In this document: piece by piece, positions 31,377-39,587 of the stretch
Position numbering within the stretch: the stretch's first letter is position 1
Layout: each line of letters begins with the position of its first letter
Origin: AC-37 sp036386455
GTDB lineage: Bacteria; Actinomycetota; Thermoleophilia; Solirubrobacterales; Thermoleophilaceae
Direction: 5' to 3'
Assembly (NCBI GenBank): GCA_036386455.1
Contig: DASVVS010000036.1
Span: 23,779 to 87,778, forward strand
DNA: 64,000 bases
Notes under the pieces: model-generated
Databases searched by the model: none
The model's input: only the letters and a program-made list of their open reading frames with translations
Told to the model about the DNA's origin: nothing
Program-made: the position numbers and the translations under genes

Positions 31377-32525
31377 ATGCCCGGAAGTTCCGTCGAGGCC
31401 GCGCAGATACCGGTGTTCGCGCCCCTGCTGGAGTCCGAGGAGCTCGACGCCGCGCGCGAGGCGCTCGAGCTCGGGTGGCTCGGCATGGGCAGTTACGTCG
31501 GGGAGTTCGAGCGCGAGATCGCGAAGCTGATCGAGGCCTCCGACCGGCGCGTGGCCGCCGTCAGCACCGGTCACGCCGCGCTGCACCTGGGGCTCCTGCT
31601 GGCGGGCGCCGGTCCGGGCACCGAGGTGATCACGCCGTCGTTCAACAACGTGGCCGACTTCCAGGCGATCCTCGCCACGGGCGCCGAGCCGGTCCTCTGC
31701 GACGTGCGCGACGACACCCTGTGCATCGACGTCGAGCGGGCGGCGGAGCTGGTCGGCCCCGCGACGGTCGCGATCATCCCGACCGACTACGCGTGCGCTC
31801 TCTGCGATCACGACGCGCTGGCGCAGCTCGCCGAGCGCGAGGGCCTGCGCGTGCTCCACGACGCCGCGCACTCGCTCGGGTCGCGCCACCGCGGCCGGCC
31901 GACGGGCAGCTTCTCGGACATGACGATGTTCAGCTTCGACCCCGTGAAGACCGTTACCTCGATCGATGGCGGCGCGCTGGTGGTGCGCACGGAGGGAGAG
32001 CTCGAGCGCCTGCACGAGATGCGACTGATCGGCATGGGGCAGCGGGCCTCCGAGATGTACGGCAACCGCCGGGCGTGGACGTACGACGTGACGGGACTCG
32101 GCTTCCGCTACCACATGGCGAACCTGCACGCCGCGGTCGGGATCGCCCAGATCCGGAAGCTGCCGAGGATCGCGCGCGCCCGGCGCGACGCCTGCCGCGC
32201 GTACAACGAGGGCCTGGCGGGCCTCGAGGAGGTCCGCACGCCCGCCACCGACTTCGAGGACGTGATCCCGTTCCTCTACTTCGTGAGGGTGCCGGCGAGC
32301 CGCCGCGACGACCTGCGGGAGCACCTCGCCGCGCGCGGCGTGGACACCGGCATCCACTGGCAGCCGGGGCACGCGTTCTCGTTGCTGCGCGACTGCCGCC
32401 GGGGCGACATGACGGTGACGGACCGCGCCGCGTCCGAGATCCTCACGCTGCCGCTCCACTCCGATCCTGCGCCCGGCACCGTCGAGCGCGTGGTCGACGG
32501 CGTAGCGTCCTTCTTCGATGGCTGA
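31377..32525 (+). CDS. DegT/DnrJ/EryC1/StrS sugar aminotransferase
   Basis: A 382-residue PLP enzyme that installs an amino group on a keto-deoxy nucleotide sugar. Motifs: VSTGHAALHLGLLLAG, TPSFNNVADFQAIL, VLHDAAHSLGS, and FSFDPVKTVTSIDGGALV with PLP lysine K191, then FRYHMANLHAAVG. With the formyltransferase four genes downstream it would supply a 3- or 4-amino-deoxyhexose for N-formylation. The stop lies 7 bp inside the next coding region (overlap 32518-32525). Confidence 0.92.
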   Translation: MPGSSVEAAQIPVFAPLLESEELDAAREALELGWLGMGSYVGEFEREIAKLIEASDRRVAAVSTGHAALHLGLLLAGAGPGTEVITPSFNNVADFQAILATGAEPVLCDVRDDTLCIDVERAAELVGPATVAIIPTDYACALCDHDALAQLAEREGLRVLHDAAHSLGSRHRGRPTGSFSDMTMFSFDPVKTVTSIDGGALVVRTEGELERLHEMRLIGMGQRASEMYGNRRAWTYDVTGLGFRYHMANLHAAVGIAQIRKLPRIARARRDACRAYNEGLAGLEEVRTPATDFEDVIPFLYFVRVPASRRDDLREHLAARGVDTGIHWQPGHAFSLLRDCRRGDMTVTDRAASEILTLPLHSDPAPGTVERVVDGVASFFDG

Positions 32526-33288
32526 CCTTCCGCGGATCACGATCGATCCCGAGAGCGCCCGGGTGATCGTCGAGGACCGCGAGAGCCACGCGTTCGACTC
32601 ACCCGAGGCGTTCCGGCTCGTCTCGGAGGCCTGGCTGCGCCTCGGTTGGGATCAGAAGTACGTGTACAGCTTCACCTGGCTCGGCCGTCCTGTCATTCAG
32701 TTGCCGGAGGACCTGGTGCGCGTGCAGGAGGTGATCGCCTCGGTCGAGCCCGACGTGATCGTGGAGACGGGCGTCGCGCACGGCGGCTCGCTCGTGTTCT
32801 ACGCGACCCTCTGCAAGGCGCTCGACCGCGGCCGCGTCGTCGGGGTCGACATCGAGATCCGGCCCCACAACCGGCAGGCGATCGAGGCGCACCGCCTGTC
32901 CGGGCTGATCGAGCTGGTCGAGGGCTCGTCGACCGACCCGGCGACCGTGGCGCGCGTCCGCGAGCACGTCCAGCCCGGCGAGACCGTGATGGTCATGCTC
33001 GACTCGAACCACCAGGCCGAGCACGTGCTGGCCGAACTGCATGCCTACGCGGACCTGGTCACGCCGGGCTCGTACTTCGTGGTGATGGACGCCATCGCCG
33101 GCCGCCTGGCGGGGGCGCCGCGCACGGGCCCCGACTGGTCGTGGAACCATCCGGGCGCCGCGATCGAGCGGTTCCTCGCGGAGGACCCGCGCTTCGTGGC
33201 CGAGGAGCCGCCGTTCGCGTTCAACGAGGGCCTCGTGACCGAGCGGGTCACCTACTGGCCCGGTGGCTACCTGAGGCGACTGGGCTGA
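32518..33288 (+). CDS. Cephalosporin-hydroxylase (CmcI)-like methyltransferase
   Basis: A 256-residue class I methyltransferase of the CmcI/RhmA-like group. SAM site IVETGVAHGGSLVFYATL, strand-end VVGVDIEIRPHNR, and metal/acid region VMLDSNHQAEHVLAELHAY, followed by GSYFVVMDAI. Members O-methylate sugars or antibiotic scaffolds; in mycobacteria relatives methylate rhamnose of surface glycolipids. It starts inside the aminotransferase gene and ends 1 bp before the next methyltransferase, so it is part of a tight sugar-tailoring operon. Confidence 0.88.
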   Translation: MADLPRITIDPESARVIVEDRESHAFDSPEAFRLVSEAWLRLGWDQKYVYSFTWLGRPVIQLPEDLVRVQEVIASVEPDVIVETGVAHGGSLVFYATLCKALDRGRVVGVDIEIRPHNRQAIEAHRLSGLIELVEGSSTDPATVARVREHVQPGETVMVMLDSNHQAEHVLAELHAYADLVTPGSYFVVMDAIAGRLAGAPRTGPDWSWNHPGAAIERFLAEDPRFVAEEPPFAFNEGLVTERVTYWPGGYLRRLG

Positions 33289-33289
33289 G

Positions 33290-34009
33290 GTGGAGGCCTA
33301 CGACGCCGCGTTCGCGGAGCTCTACGACCGGATCACGACGCACAAGGACTACGCCGCGGAGGTGGACGCCCTGGCGCGGCTCATCGGCGAGCCGGACGGG
33401 CGGATCCTCGACGTCGGCTGCGGCACCGGCACGCACGCGGCGCTCCTGGCCGAGCGCGGCTACGGGATCACCGCGATCGACCAGTCGCAGCAGATGGCCC
33501 GGCGGGCGGCGGAGAAGGCGCCGGCGGTCCGGGTCGAGTCCGGCGACGTGGCCGACCTCGCGGAGGACGGCTTCGCGTTCGCGATGTCGCTCTTCAACGT
33601 GGTCAACTGCCTCGAGGACCTCGACGCCCTCGTCGGCTTCCTCGAGGCGATCGCCGCGCGCCTCGCGCCCGGGGCGCGGCTGCTCGTGGAGGCGTGGAAC
33701 GCCGTTGCCGTCATCGCCGAGCCGCCGACGACCGTCGAGCGGACCTACGAGGGCGGGACGATCCGGCGGACGGTCGTTCCCCGGCCCGACTTCCTCCACC
33801 AGCGGCTGGAGCTCGACTACGTGATCGACGCTCCCGCCGGGAGCTTCACGGTGACCCACCGGCTGCTGCTGTTCACGCCGCTCGAGGTCGCGTTCGCGCT
33901 GGCGCGAGCGGGGTTCGGCGAGGTGCGCGTGCTCACGGCGCTGCCGGAGCTCCGCCCCGCGACGGCGGAGGACCGGATGCTGGCCTTCACCTGCCGGCTC
34001 GCCGCGTGA
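33290..34009 (+). CDS. SAM-dependent methyltransferase
   Basis: A 239-residue class I methyltransferase. Motif I ILDVGCGTGTHAALLAERG, motif II ITAIDQSQQMARRA, post-motif GDVADL and SLFNVVNCLED are all present. Its beginning (YDAAFAELYDRITTHKDYAAE) is that of small-molecule methyltransferases next to sugar genes, including N,N-dimethyl-aminosugar enzymes. The start is GTG 33290; the stop overlaps the GTG of the formyltransferase. The acceptor, an amino or hydroxyl group of the same nucleotide sugar, is inferred. Confidence 0.88.
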   Translation: MEAYDAAFAELYDRITTHKDYAAEVDALARLIGEPDGRILDVGCGTGTHAALLAERGYGITAIDQSQQMARRAAEKAPAVRVESGDVADLAEDGFAFAMSLFNVVNCLEDLDALVGFLEAIAARLAPGARLLVEAWNAVAVIAEPPTTVERTYEGGTIRRTVVPRPDFLHQRLELDYVIDAPAGSFTVTHRLLLFTPLEVAFALARAGFGEVRVLTALPELRPATAEDRMLAFTCRLAA

Positions 34010-34821
34010 GCCCGAGCATCGTCCTGCTCGGGTCGAAGCCCGCCGCGGCCGTGGCGCTGTCGGTGCTCGTCGAGCGCGGCTGGGACGTGAGGCACGTCGT
34101 CGTGGCCCGCAACTTCGACCTCTCGTGGTATGGCGGCGAGAGCGTGGAGGAGCGCGCGGAGGCGAACGGGATCCCGGTCGTCGAGCAGCACGAGCTGCCG
34201 CGCTCGGAGCCGGTCGACTTCGTGGTCAGCTTCCAGTTCCGCAACCTGGTCAAGCCCGAGGTGCTCGCCCTGGCGCGCCGCGCCGCGCTCAACTTCCATG
34301 CCGCTCCGCTGCCGGAGTTCGGCGGCTTCGCGTACTACAACGTTGCGATCCTCGAGTCCGTCGAGACCTACGGCTGCAGCTGCCACCACATGGACGAGGG
34401 CTTCGACACCGGCCCGTTGCTCGCGGTCAGGGAGTTCCCGGTCGACATCGGCAGCGAGACCGCGTACAGCCTGGAGCGCCGGGCGCAGGAGGAGATGCTG
34501 CGGCTGTTCGTCGACGTCTGCCGCCTGGCCGAGTCGGGGGAGCCGCTGCCCAGCACGGAGCAGGACCCGCGCCGCAAGCGCTACCTGAACCGCGAGACGC
34601 TCGAGGGGATGAAGGCGATCCCCGCGGACGCCGACGCCGAGACGATCGACCGCTACGCGCGCGCGTTCTGGTACCCGCCGTACGAGTGCGCCCACACGAC
34701 CGTCAACGGGACGCGTGTGGAGGTGGTGCCCGAGGTGGCCCGGCGCGAGCTCGGCCCCCTGATGCACGCACGGGACCTGGAGCGGCTGGAGCGGGCGGTG
34801 GCCGGCTACGGCGCCGCGTAG
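34006..34821 (+). CDS. Formyltransferase acting on amino sugars (ArnA/Fmt-like)
   Basis: A 271-residue formyltransferase. The catalytic triad can be read as Asn/His in ALNFHAAPLPEF and Asp in EGFDTGPLL, as in methionyl-tRNA and UDP-L-Ara4N formyltransferases. It would move a formyl group from N10-formyl-THF to a sugar amine. In the same operon as a DegT aminotransferase this predicts an N-formylated deoxyamino sugar in the surface polysaccharide. It overlaps the convergent epimerase gene by 16 bp at 34806-34821. Confidence 0.87.
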   Translation: MSPSIVLLGSKPAAAVALSVLVERGWDVRHVVVARNFDLSWYGGESVEERAEANGIPVVEQHELPRSEPVDFVVSFQFRNLVKPEVLALARRAALNFHAAPLPEFGGFAYYNVAILESVETYGCSCHHMDEGFDTGPLLAVREFPVDIGSETAYSLERRAQEEMLRLFVDVCRLAESGEPLPSTEQDPRRKRYLNRETLEGMKAIPADADAETIDRYARAFWYPPYECAHTTVNGTRVEVVPEVARRELGPLMHARDLERLERAVAGYGAA

Positions 34822-35345
34822 TCCGGGTACCCGCGGTCGCGCGCGGACATGATGCGCCCGCCCGGCGCATCGGGCCAATCGATCGCGAAGGCGGGGTCGT
34901 CCCAGCGGACGCCGCGCGCCGCCGCGGGCTCGTAGGGCCGGTCGATCATGTAGAGCAGCTCCGCGCCGTCGACCAGCGTCTGGAAGCCGTGCGCCACCCC
35001 GCGCGGCACGTACAGCGCCGCACGGTTCTCCGCCGTCAGCTCCACCGCGTCCCAGCGCAGGTACGTGGGCGAGCCGGGGCGGACGTCGGCGACCACGTCG
35101 TAGACCGCACCGGCCGTGCAGCGCACGAGCTTGCACTCCGCGTGCTCGCCCGCCTGGTGGTGCAGCCCGCGCAGCGTTCCCGCCGCCCGGTTGTAGGAGG
35201 TGCTGCACTGCACGTACTCCGAGCCGAGGCCGCGCTCGCGGAACGCCTCGGCGTCGAACGTGCGCGCGAACATGCCGCGCTCGTCGGCGGCGGGCTCCAC
35301 CTCGACGGCCCACGCCCCGGCCACGGCGGTCTCGCGAAAGCGCAT
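34806..35345 (-). CDS. dTDP-4-dehydrorhamnose 3,5-epimerase family protein
   Basis: A 179-residue cupin-fold epimerase of the RmlC family. Motifs: DERGMFARTFDAEAF, VQCSTSYNRAAGTLRGLHHQ with the catalytic His, and YVPRGVAHGFQTL, plus Tyr in LLYMIDRPYEPA. It epimerises C3/C5 of a 4-keto-6-deoxy nucleotide sugar; some relatives act on one carbon only, so the product sugar is undecided. It is the last gene of a minus-strand operon with two methyltransferases, starting inside the stop of 35345-36574. Confidence 0.9.
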   Translation of the reverse strand: MRFRETAVAGAWAVEVEPAADERGMFARTFDAEAFRERGLGSEYVQCSTSYNRAAGTLRGLHHQAGEHAECKLVRCTAGAVYDVVADVRPGSPTYLRWDAVELTAENRAALYVPRGVAHGFQTLVDGAELLYMIDRPYEPAAARGVRWDDPAFAIDWPDAPGGRIMSARDRGYPDYAAP

Positions 35346-36574
35346 CAGAGGATCGTCATCGCCGGGGTGCGCACGATGAAGCGGCCGCCCCACTCGCGCA
35401 CGAACGCCATCTCCTCGACGATCTCGTCCTTGAGGTTCCACGGCAGGATCAGGACGTAGTCGGGCCGCGTCCGCCGGATCGCCTCCGGCTCGCGGATCGG
35501 GATCCGCACCCCGGGCAGGAAGCAGCCCTGTTTGTGCGGGCTCTTGTCGACGGTGTAGTCGAGGAAGTCGGTGCCGATGCCGCAGTAGTTCAGCAGCGTC
35601 GCACCCTTCGCCGGGGCCCCGTAGCCGACGATCGTCGCGCCCTCCTCCTTCGCGTCGATCAGGCAGCGCAGCACCTCGCGCTTGGCCGCCCGCATGCGCT
35701 CGCCGAACGAGCGGTAGACCTCGAGGTCCTCGTAGCCCGCCGCGTGCTCGCGCTCGGCCAGCTCCGCGACGCTCGGCGACTCCGGGTGCCGCTCGGCGCC
35801 GGCGTGGCAGGCGTACACGCGCAGCGAGCCGCCGTGGGTGGGGAGCTCCTCCACGTCGAAGATCCGCAGCCCGTGACGCTCGAAGATCCGCCGCACGGTC
35901 CGGAGCGAGAAGTACGAGAAGTGCTCGTGGTAGATCGTGTCGAACTGGCTGTCGGCGACCAGCCGCATGAGGTGCGGGAACTCGACGGTCACCACCCCCT
36001 CCGGGGCCAGCACCAGCACCATGCCCGCCACGAAGTCGCTCACGTCGGGCATGTGGGCCAGCACGTTGTTGCCGATCACGAGGTCCGCCGGCGACTCCTG
36101 GGCCAGCTCGGCGGCGAGCTCCGAGTCGAAGAAGCGGACGAGCGTGGGGATCCCCTTGACGATCGCCTCCTGGGCCACGCTCGCGGCCGGCTCCACGCCG
36201 AGGACCCTGATGCCGCGCCGGTGGAAGAACTGGAGGAGGTAGCCGTCGTTCGAGCCGACCTCCACGACCGTGTGCCGCTCGTCCAGGCCGAGCCGCTCGG
36301 TGATCTCCGCCGCGTAGGTCTCGCAGTGCGCGAGCCAGCTCGACGAGAACGACGAGAAGTACGGATAGGCGGAGGAGAAGATCCCCGCGGGCGACTCGAA
36401 CTCCTCGCTCTGGACGAGGAAGCAGTGCTCGCAGACGTAGACGCGGAGCGGGTAGAACGGCTCCATCGCGCCGAAGGTCTCGGGCGTGACCAGCGAGTTC
36501 GCGATCGGGCACATGCCGAGGTCGGCGAAGACGTGCTCGAGCGGGGCTTCGCAGAAGCGGCATAGCCCGCTCAC
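35345..36574 (-). CDS. NDP-hexose C-methyltransferase-like protein
   Basis: A 409-residue three-domain protein like TylC3/NovU. An N-terminal zinc-binding domain (CRFCEAPL, YVCEHCFLVQ) is followed by a SAM domain (VVEVGSNDGYLLQFF, VLGVEPAASVA) and HEHFSYFS (active-site His), then a C-terminal Rossmann-like domain (IVGYGAPAKGATLLNYCGI). Such enzymes add a methyl branch to C3 of a 4-keto sugar. The GTG start at 36574 overlaps the stop of the upstream methyltransferase. The product would be a branched deoxysugar in the surface glycan. Confidence 0.92.
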   Translation of the reverse strand: MSGLCRFCEAPLEHVFADLGMCPIANSLVTPETFGAMEPFYPLRVYVCEHCFLVQSEEFESPAGIFSSAYPYFSSFSSSWLAHCETYAAEITERLGLDERHTVVEVGSNDGYLLQFFHRRGIRVLGVEPAASVAQEAIVKGIPTLVRFFDSELAAELAQESPADLVIGNNVLAHMPDVSDFVAGMVLVLAPEGVVTVEFPHLMRLVADSQFDTIYHEHFSYFSLRTVRRIFERHGLRIFDVEELPTHGGSLRVYACHAGAERHPESPSVAELAEREHAAGYEDLEVYRSFGERMRAAKREVLRCLIDAKEEGATIVGYGAPAKGATLLNYCGIGTDFLDYTVDKSPHKQGCFLPGVRIPIREPEAIRRTRPDYVLILPWNLKDEIVEEMAFVREWGGRFIVRTPAMTIL

Positions 36575-37308
36575 GCCGCCTCCAGGTCCAGCACCGCGAT
36601 CGTCCGGTAGTGCGGCGGGCGGTCCGGTCCGCGGACGACCCGCACGAGCGCGCGGCTGATCGCGCCCGCCGGGCCGGCATGCTCGAGGCCGGCCGCCAGC
36701 AGCCCGGCGGCCCGCTCCGAGGCCCAGCGGCCGGGGCGCCTGAACTCGAACCGGAACAGCCACTCGTGCCAGCGCAGGTTCTCGTTGCCGATCAGGCGCA
36801 GGCGCCCGCGCCTCTCCAGGTGCTCGCGCAGCTCGGCGGCGGCGGGGAACCCGTTCGCCTCGTGCTCGAGCAGCCACCCCGGCGGCTCGAGCCCGCGACG
36901 GCGCAGGCCGTCGCCCAGCCGCGTGTCCGCGGCCAGCGCCGCGGCCCCCGTGGGGCAGGCCACGATCACCCGCCGCCGCGCGGTGCGGACGAACTCGGCC
37001 AGGGCGCGGCCGCGCTCGGCCGGCTCGATGTGCTCCATCAGGTCGAGCGCGAGCACCACGTCGAACGAGCCGTCCTCGAACGGCAGGTTGCACGCGTCGC
37101 CGACGACCGTGCGGCTCGCCCGCCCCCCGCGGGGTCCGGGCATTGCGCCGATCGCGGCGAACGAGCGATCCACGGCGGTCACGGTCCATTCGCCCCGCAG
37201 CCAGCCCGCCACGCCCTCGCTCCCGCTTCCGACGTCGAGCGCCTGGCCGCCGCCGAGCTCGTCGACGAGCGGGGCGATCGCTGAGAACCGCGCTAGCTGG
37301 TGAAGCAT
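36571..37308 (-). CDS. SAM-dependent methyltransferase
   Basis: A 245-residue class I methyltransferase of the UbiE/COQ5-like kind. LDVGSGSEGVAGWLRGEW is motif I, and CNLPFEDGSFDVVLALDLMEH is the motif II/III region (quoted in outline). The acceptor is unknown. It heads the minus-strand operon that continues with the C-methyltransferase and the 3,5-epimerase. A TATGAT hexamer (37332-37337 read on the minus strand) lies 23 nt upstream of the ATG at 37308. Confidence 0.85.
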   Translation of the reverse strand: MLHQLARFSAIAPLVDELGGGQALDVGSGSEGVAGWLRGEWTVTAVDRSFAAIGAMPGPRGGRASRTVVGDACNLPFEDGSFDVVLALDLMEHIEPAERGRALAEFVRTARRRVIVACPTGAAALAADTRLGDGLRRRGLEPPGWLLEHEANGFPAAAELREHLERRGRLRLIGNENLRWHEWLFRFEFRRPGRWASERAAGLLAAGLEHAGPAGAISRALVRVVRGPDRPPHYRTIAVLDLEAA

Positions 37309-37331
37309 GGGTTACCGGTCAGAGGAGCGGC

Positions 37332-37341
37332 ATCATACGCG
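37332..37341. promoter_or_regulatory. Overlapping divergent -10 candidates
   Basis: ATCATACGCG gives TATGAT on the minus strand and the weaker TACGCG on the plus strand 5 nt before GTG 37347. The pattern matches those at 939 and 49884. Confidence 0.35.
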
Positions 37342-37346
37342 GGACC

Positions 37347-38354
37347 GTGGAGCTGACCGTCGTCATCCCGACCCGCGACCGCCTCGCGACGCTGCGCGAG
37401 ACGCTCACCCGCCTGGAGCGCCAGGAGGGGGATTCGGCGTTCGAGGTGATCGTGGTGGACGACGGCTCGAACGACGGCACGCCGAACGCGCTGCGCGAGG
37501 CGGCGCCCCGGTTCCCGCTCTCGTTGCTCGAGAATGGCGGCCGCGGGCCGGCGTCCGCCCGCAACCGCGCGATCGAGGCCGCCCGCGGCGCCGCCTGCCT
37601 GTTCATCAACGACGACACCTGGCCCGCGCCCGGGCTCGTCGCCCGGCACGCCGCCTTCCACCGCCGCCACCCGGAGCCCGCGGCGGCGCTGCTCGGCCGG
37701 ATCGCGCTCGCCGCCGAGCCGCCGCCGACCCCGCTCATGCGCTGGCTCGCCGACCAGCACTTCGATCTCGCGGTCGAGGACCCGGAGGACATCGGCGGGC
37801 GCCGCTTCTTCACCGCCAACGTGTCGGCGAAGACCGCGTTCCTGCGCGAGGCCGGCGGCTTCGACGAGGGCTTTCCGGCGGCGGCGCACGAGGACGTCGA
37901 CCTCGGGCTGCGTCTGGAGCGGCGCGGGCTGCGACTCGCGTACGACGCCGAGGCCGTGGTCGAGCACTCGCATCCGTTCGACCTGCCGCGGGCGATCGAC
38001 CGCATGCGCGAGGTGGGCTGGACGCTCGCCCCGTTCGTGGAGCGCCATCCGGGCTGGCCGGTGCCGCGCCGCCCCGGCCTGCGCCACCGGGTCAAGGCGC
38101 TCGCGCTGACGCCCCCGGCCGCCGCCCGGGCCACCTCGCCGCGCCTGCGACGCGAGATCTGGCGGTTCCTCTGCCACGAGGCCACGCGCGAGGGCTACTG
38201 GGACGCGGTGGAGGGCCGCGAGCGCGGCTGGGGCGCCGCCGCGCGCGGGCCGCGGATCGGCCGCACGCTGGCCCGCATCGCCGCGCGCGACGAGGAGGCC
38301 CGCCTGCCCGCTACGGCCGCGGCAGCGTCCGCACCACGGCGCCCCGCCGCCTGA
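37347..38354 (+). CDS. Glycosyltransferase family 2
   Basis: A 335-residue GT-A-fold transferase. VVIPTRDRLATLRE at the N-terminus, VVDDGSNDGTPNAL, the metal-binding FINDDTWPAPG and the acceptor-side acidic motif AAHEDVDLGLRLERRG are all present. No membrane helix, so it acts at the cytosolic face on a lipid-linked glycan. Start GTG 37347. It converges with the GT2-like gene on the other strand, overlapping it by 44 bp at 38311-38354. Confidence 0.9.
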   Translation: MELTVVIPTRDRLATLRETLTRLERQEGDSAFEVIVVDDGSNDGTPNALREAAPRFPLSLLENGGRGPASARNRAIEAARGAACLFINDDTWPAPGLVARHAAFHRRHPEPAAALLGRIALAAEPPPTPLMRWLADQHFDLAVEDPEDIGGRRFFTANVSAKTAFLREAGGFDEGFPAAAHEDVDLGLRLERRGLRLAYDAEAVVEHSHPFDLPRAIDRMREVGWTLAPFVERHPGWPVPRRPGLRHRVKALALTPPAAARATSPRLRREIWRFLCHEATREGYWDAVEGRERGWGAAARGPRIGRTLARIAARDEEARLPATAAAASAPRRPAA

Positions 38355-39576
38355 GCTGCCAGACCGGCCAGGCGCGGGGCACCGGCGGGCGCGGGCGCTC
38401 GTCGTTGTGCGCGATGGCGCTCGCGGCGTCGGGGAAGCGCAGGTCGTCGCGAAGCGGCGGCTGGATGCCGCGGCGCCGGAGGATCTGCGCGGCGGGCGTG
38501 CCGGGCGGGCGGTCCCAGAGCTGCCGCTTGAGGCTGCGCGCCAGCGCCCCGGGATGGCGCGCGAAGTAGGCCGCCACGTCCGCCGCGGCGCCCAGGTCGT
38601 AGCGCGCCGCGCGCCGCCGCGACCAGCCGCGCTCGCGCAGCATGACCTCCGTCCGCCGCTTCCACTCGGGGTTCTCCATCCGGGTGACCGAGACGGCGTT
38701 CGCGCGCAGGTAGGCGCCCGGCACGACCGGCGGGAAGCGCTCGCCGCCCACCTCGCGGCGCACCGCGCAGTACTCCTGGAAGACTGCGTTGGCGAGCGTC
38801 ACGAGCTCGGGCGCCGGCGTGTCTCCGTAGCGCTCGCCGGCCAGGCTCTCCCAGAAGCCCTCGATGGCCTCGTTCGGCCGTCCCCGGGCAAGGCTGATGC
38901 CCGCGCTGCGGGTCATCCCGTAGTGCACGAGGCAGGCGCGGTCGAGGTGGAGGATCGTGTCGCGGACCGCCAGGCAGCGAAATGCGAACCGGTAGTCCGG
39001 CGACGGCGGCTCGAAGACCGTCCCGAAGCGTTGCTCGATCGCGTCGAGCACCGCGGCGGGCACGACCGCGTTGAGCATCCGCGGCAGGTGGTCGCCGTAC
39101 TCCGCGCGGCTCGACATCTCGATCAGCCGCCGGGAGTCGAGCTCGAGCAGGTCACCGCTCCACTGCCCTTGGATCAGCTCGACCGGAGCGTGCAGGTCGT
39201 GCACGCGGTCGTGGCGGCAGGTGAGCACGTCTTCGGGCCGCTCGGCCGCGATCCGGGCGAGCCGCGGCAGTCCCGCCCGCGTGAACACCATGCGGTCTGT
39301 CAGGTAGGCGACGTGCGTGGGCGCCAGGCGGTCGCGGACCAGCAGCCGCAGCCACTCCCAGTGCTCCGCCATGGGGAGCGGCTCGGGCGGGCGCACGTAC
39401 GCGACCTCGTGCCGGGCGCAGAACGCCTCGAGCCGCTCGCGCTGCTCCGGCTCGGTGGAGTTGTCCGAGACGATCGGGGTGACGTCCGCGCGGCCGGCCC
39501 GCAGCACCGACGCCGTGGCGGCCTCGGCCAGGTCCGCGCGGTTGCGCGTGGGTATGCCGATGACGAGGCGGAGGAT
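38311..39576 (-). CDS. Glycosyltransferase family 2-like protein with non-canonical start
   Basis: About 421 residues. The GT2 start LRLVIGIPTRNRADLAEAAT and PIVSDNSTEPEQRERLEAF are clear, followed by LTDRMVFTRAG at the DXD position (here TDR). The C-terminal half is helical. No ATG, GTG or TTG precedes the first conserved strand in frame. The only reasonable beginning is an ATC at 39576, 11 bp after the flippase stop; the first canonical start (GTG 39507) would remove the nucleotide-binding strand. Translation may depend on re-initiation after the flippase gene. Confidence 0.75.
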   Translation of the reverse strand: MLRLVIGIPTRNRADLAEAATASVLRAGRADVTPIVSDNSTEPEQRERLEAFCARHEVAYVRPPEPLPMAEHWEWLRLLVRDRLAPTHVAYLTDRMVFTRAGLPRLARIAAERPEDVLTCRHDRVHDLHAPVELIQGQWSGDLLELDSRRLIEMSSRAEYGDHLPRMLNAVVPAAVLDAIEQRFGTVFEPPSPDYRFAFRCLAVRDTILHLDRACLVHYGMTRSAGISLARGRPNEAIEGFWESLAGERYGDTPAPELVTLANAVFQEYCAVRREVGGERFPPVVPGAYLRANAVSVTRMENPEWKRRTEVMLRERGWSRRRAARYDLGAAADVAAYFARHPGALARSLKRQLWDRPPGTPAAQILRRRGIQPPLRDDLRFPDAASAIAHNDERPRPPVPRAWPVWQLRRRGAVVRTLPRP

Positions 39577-39587
39577 GGCGCGCGACT

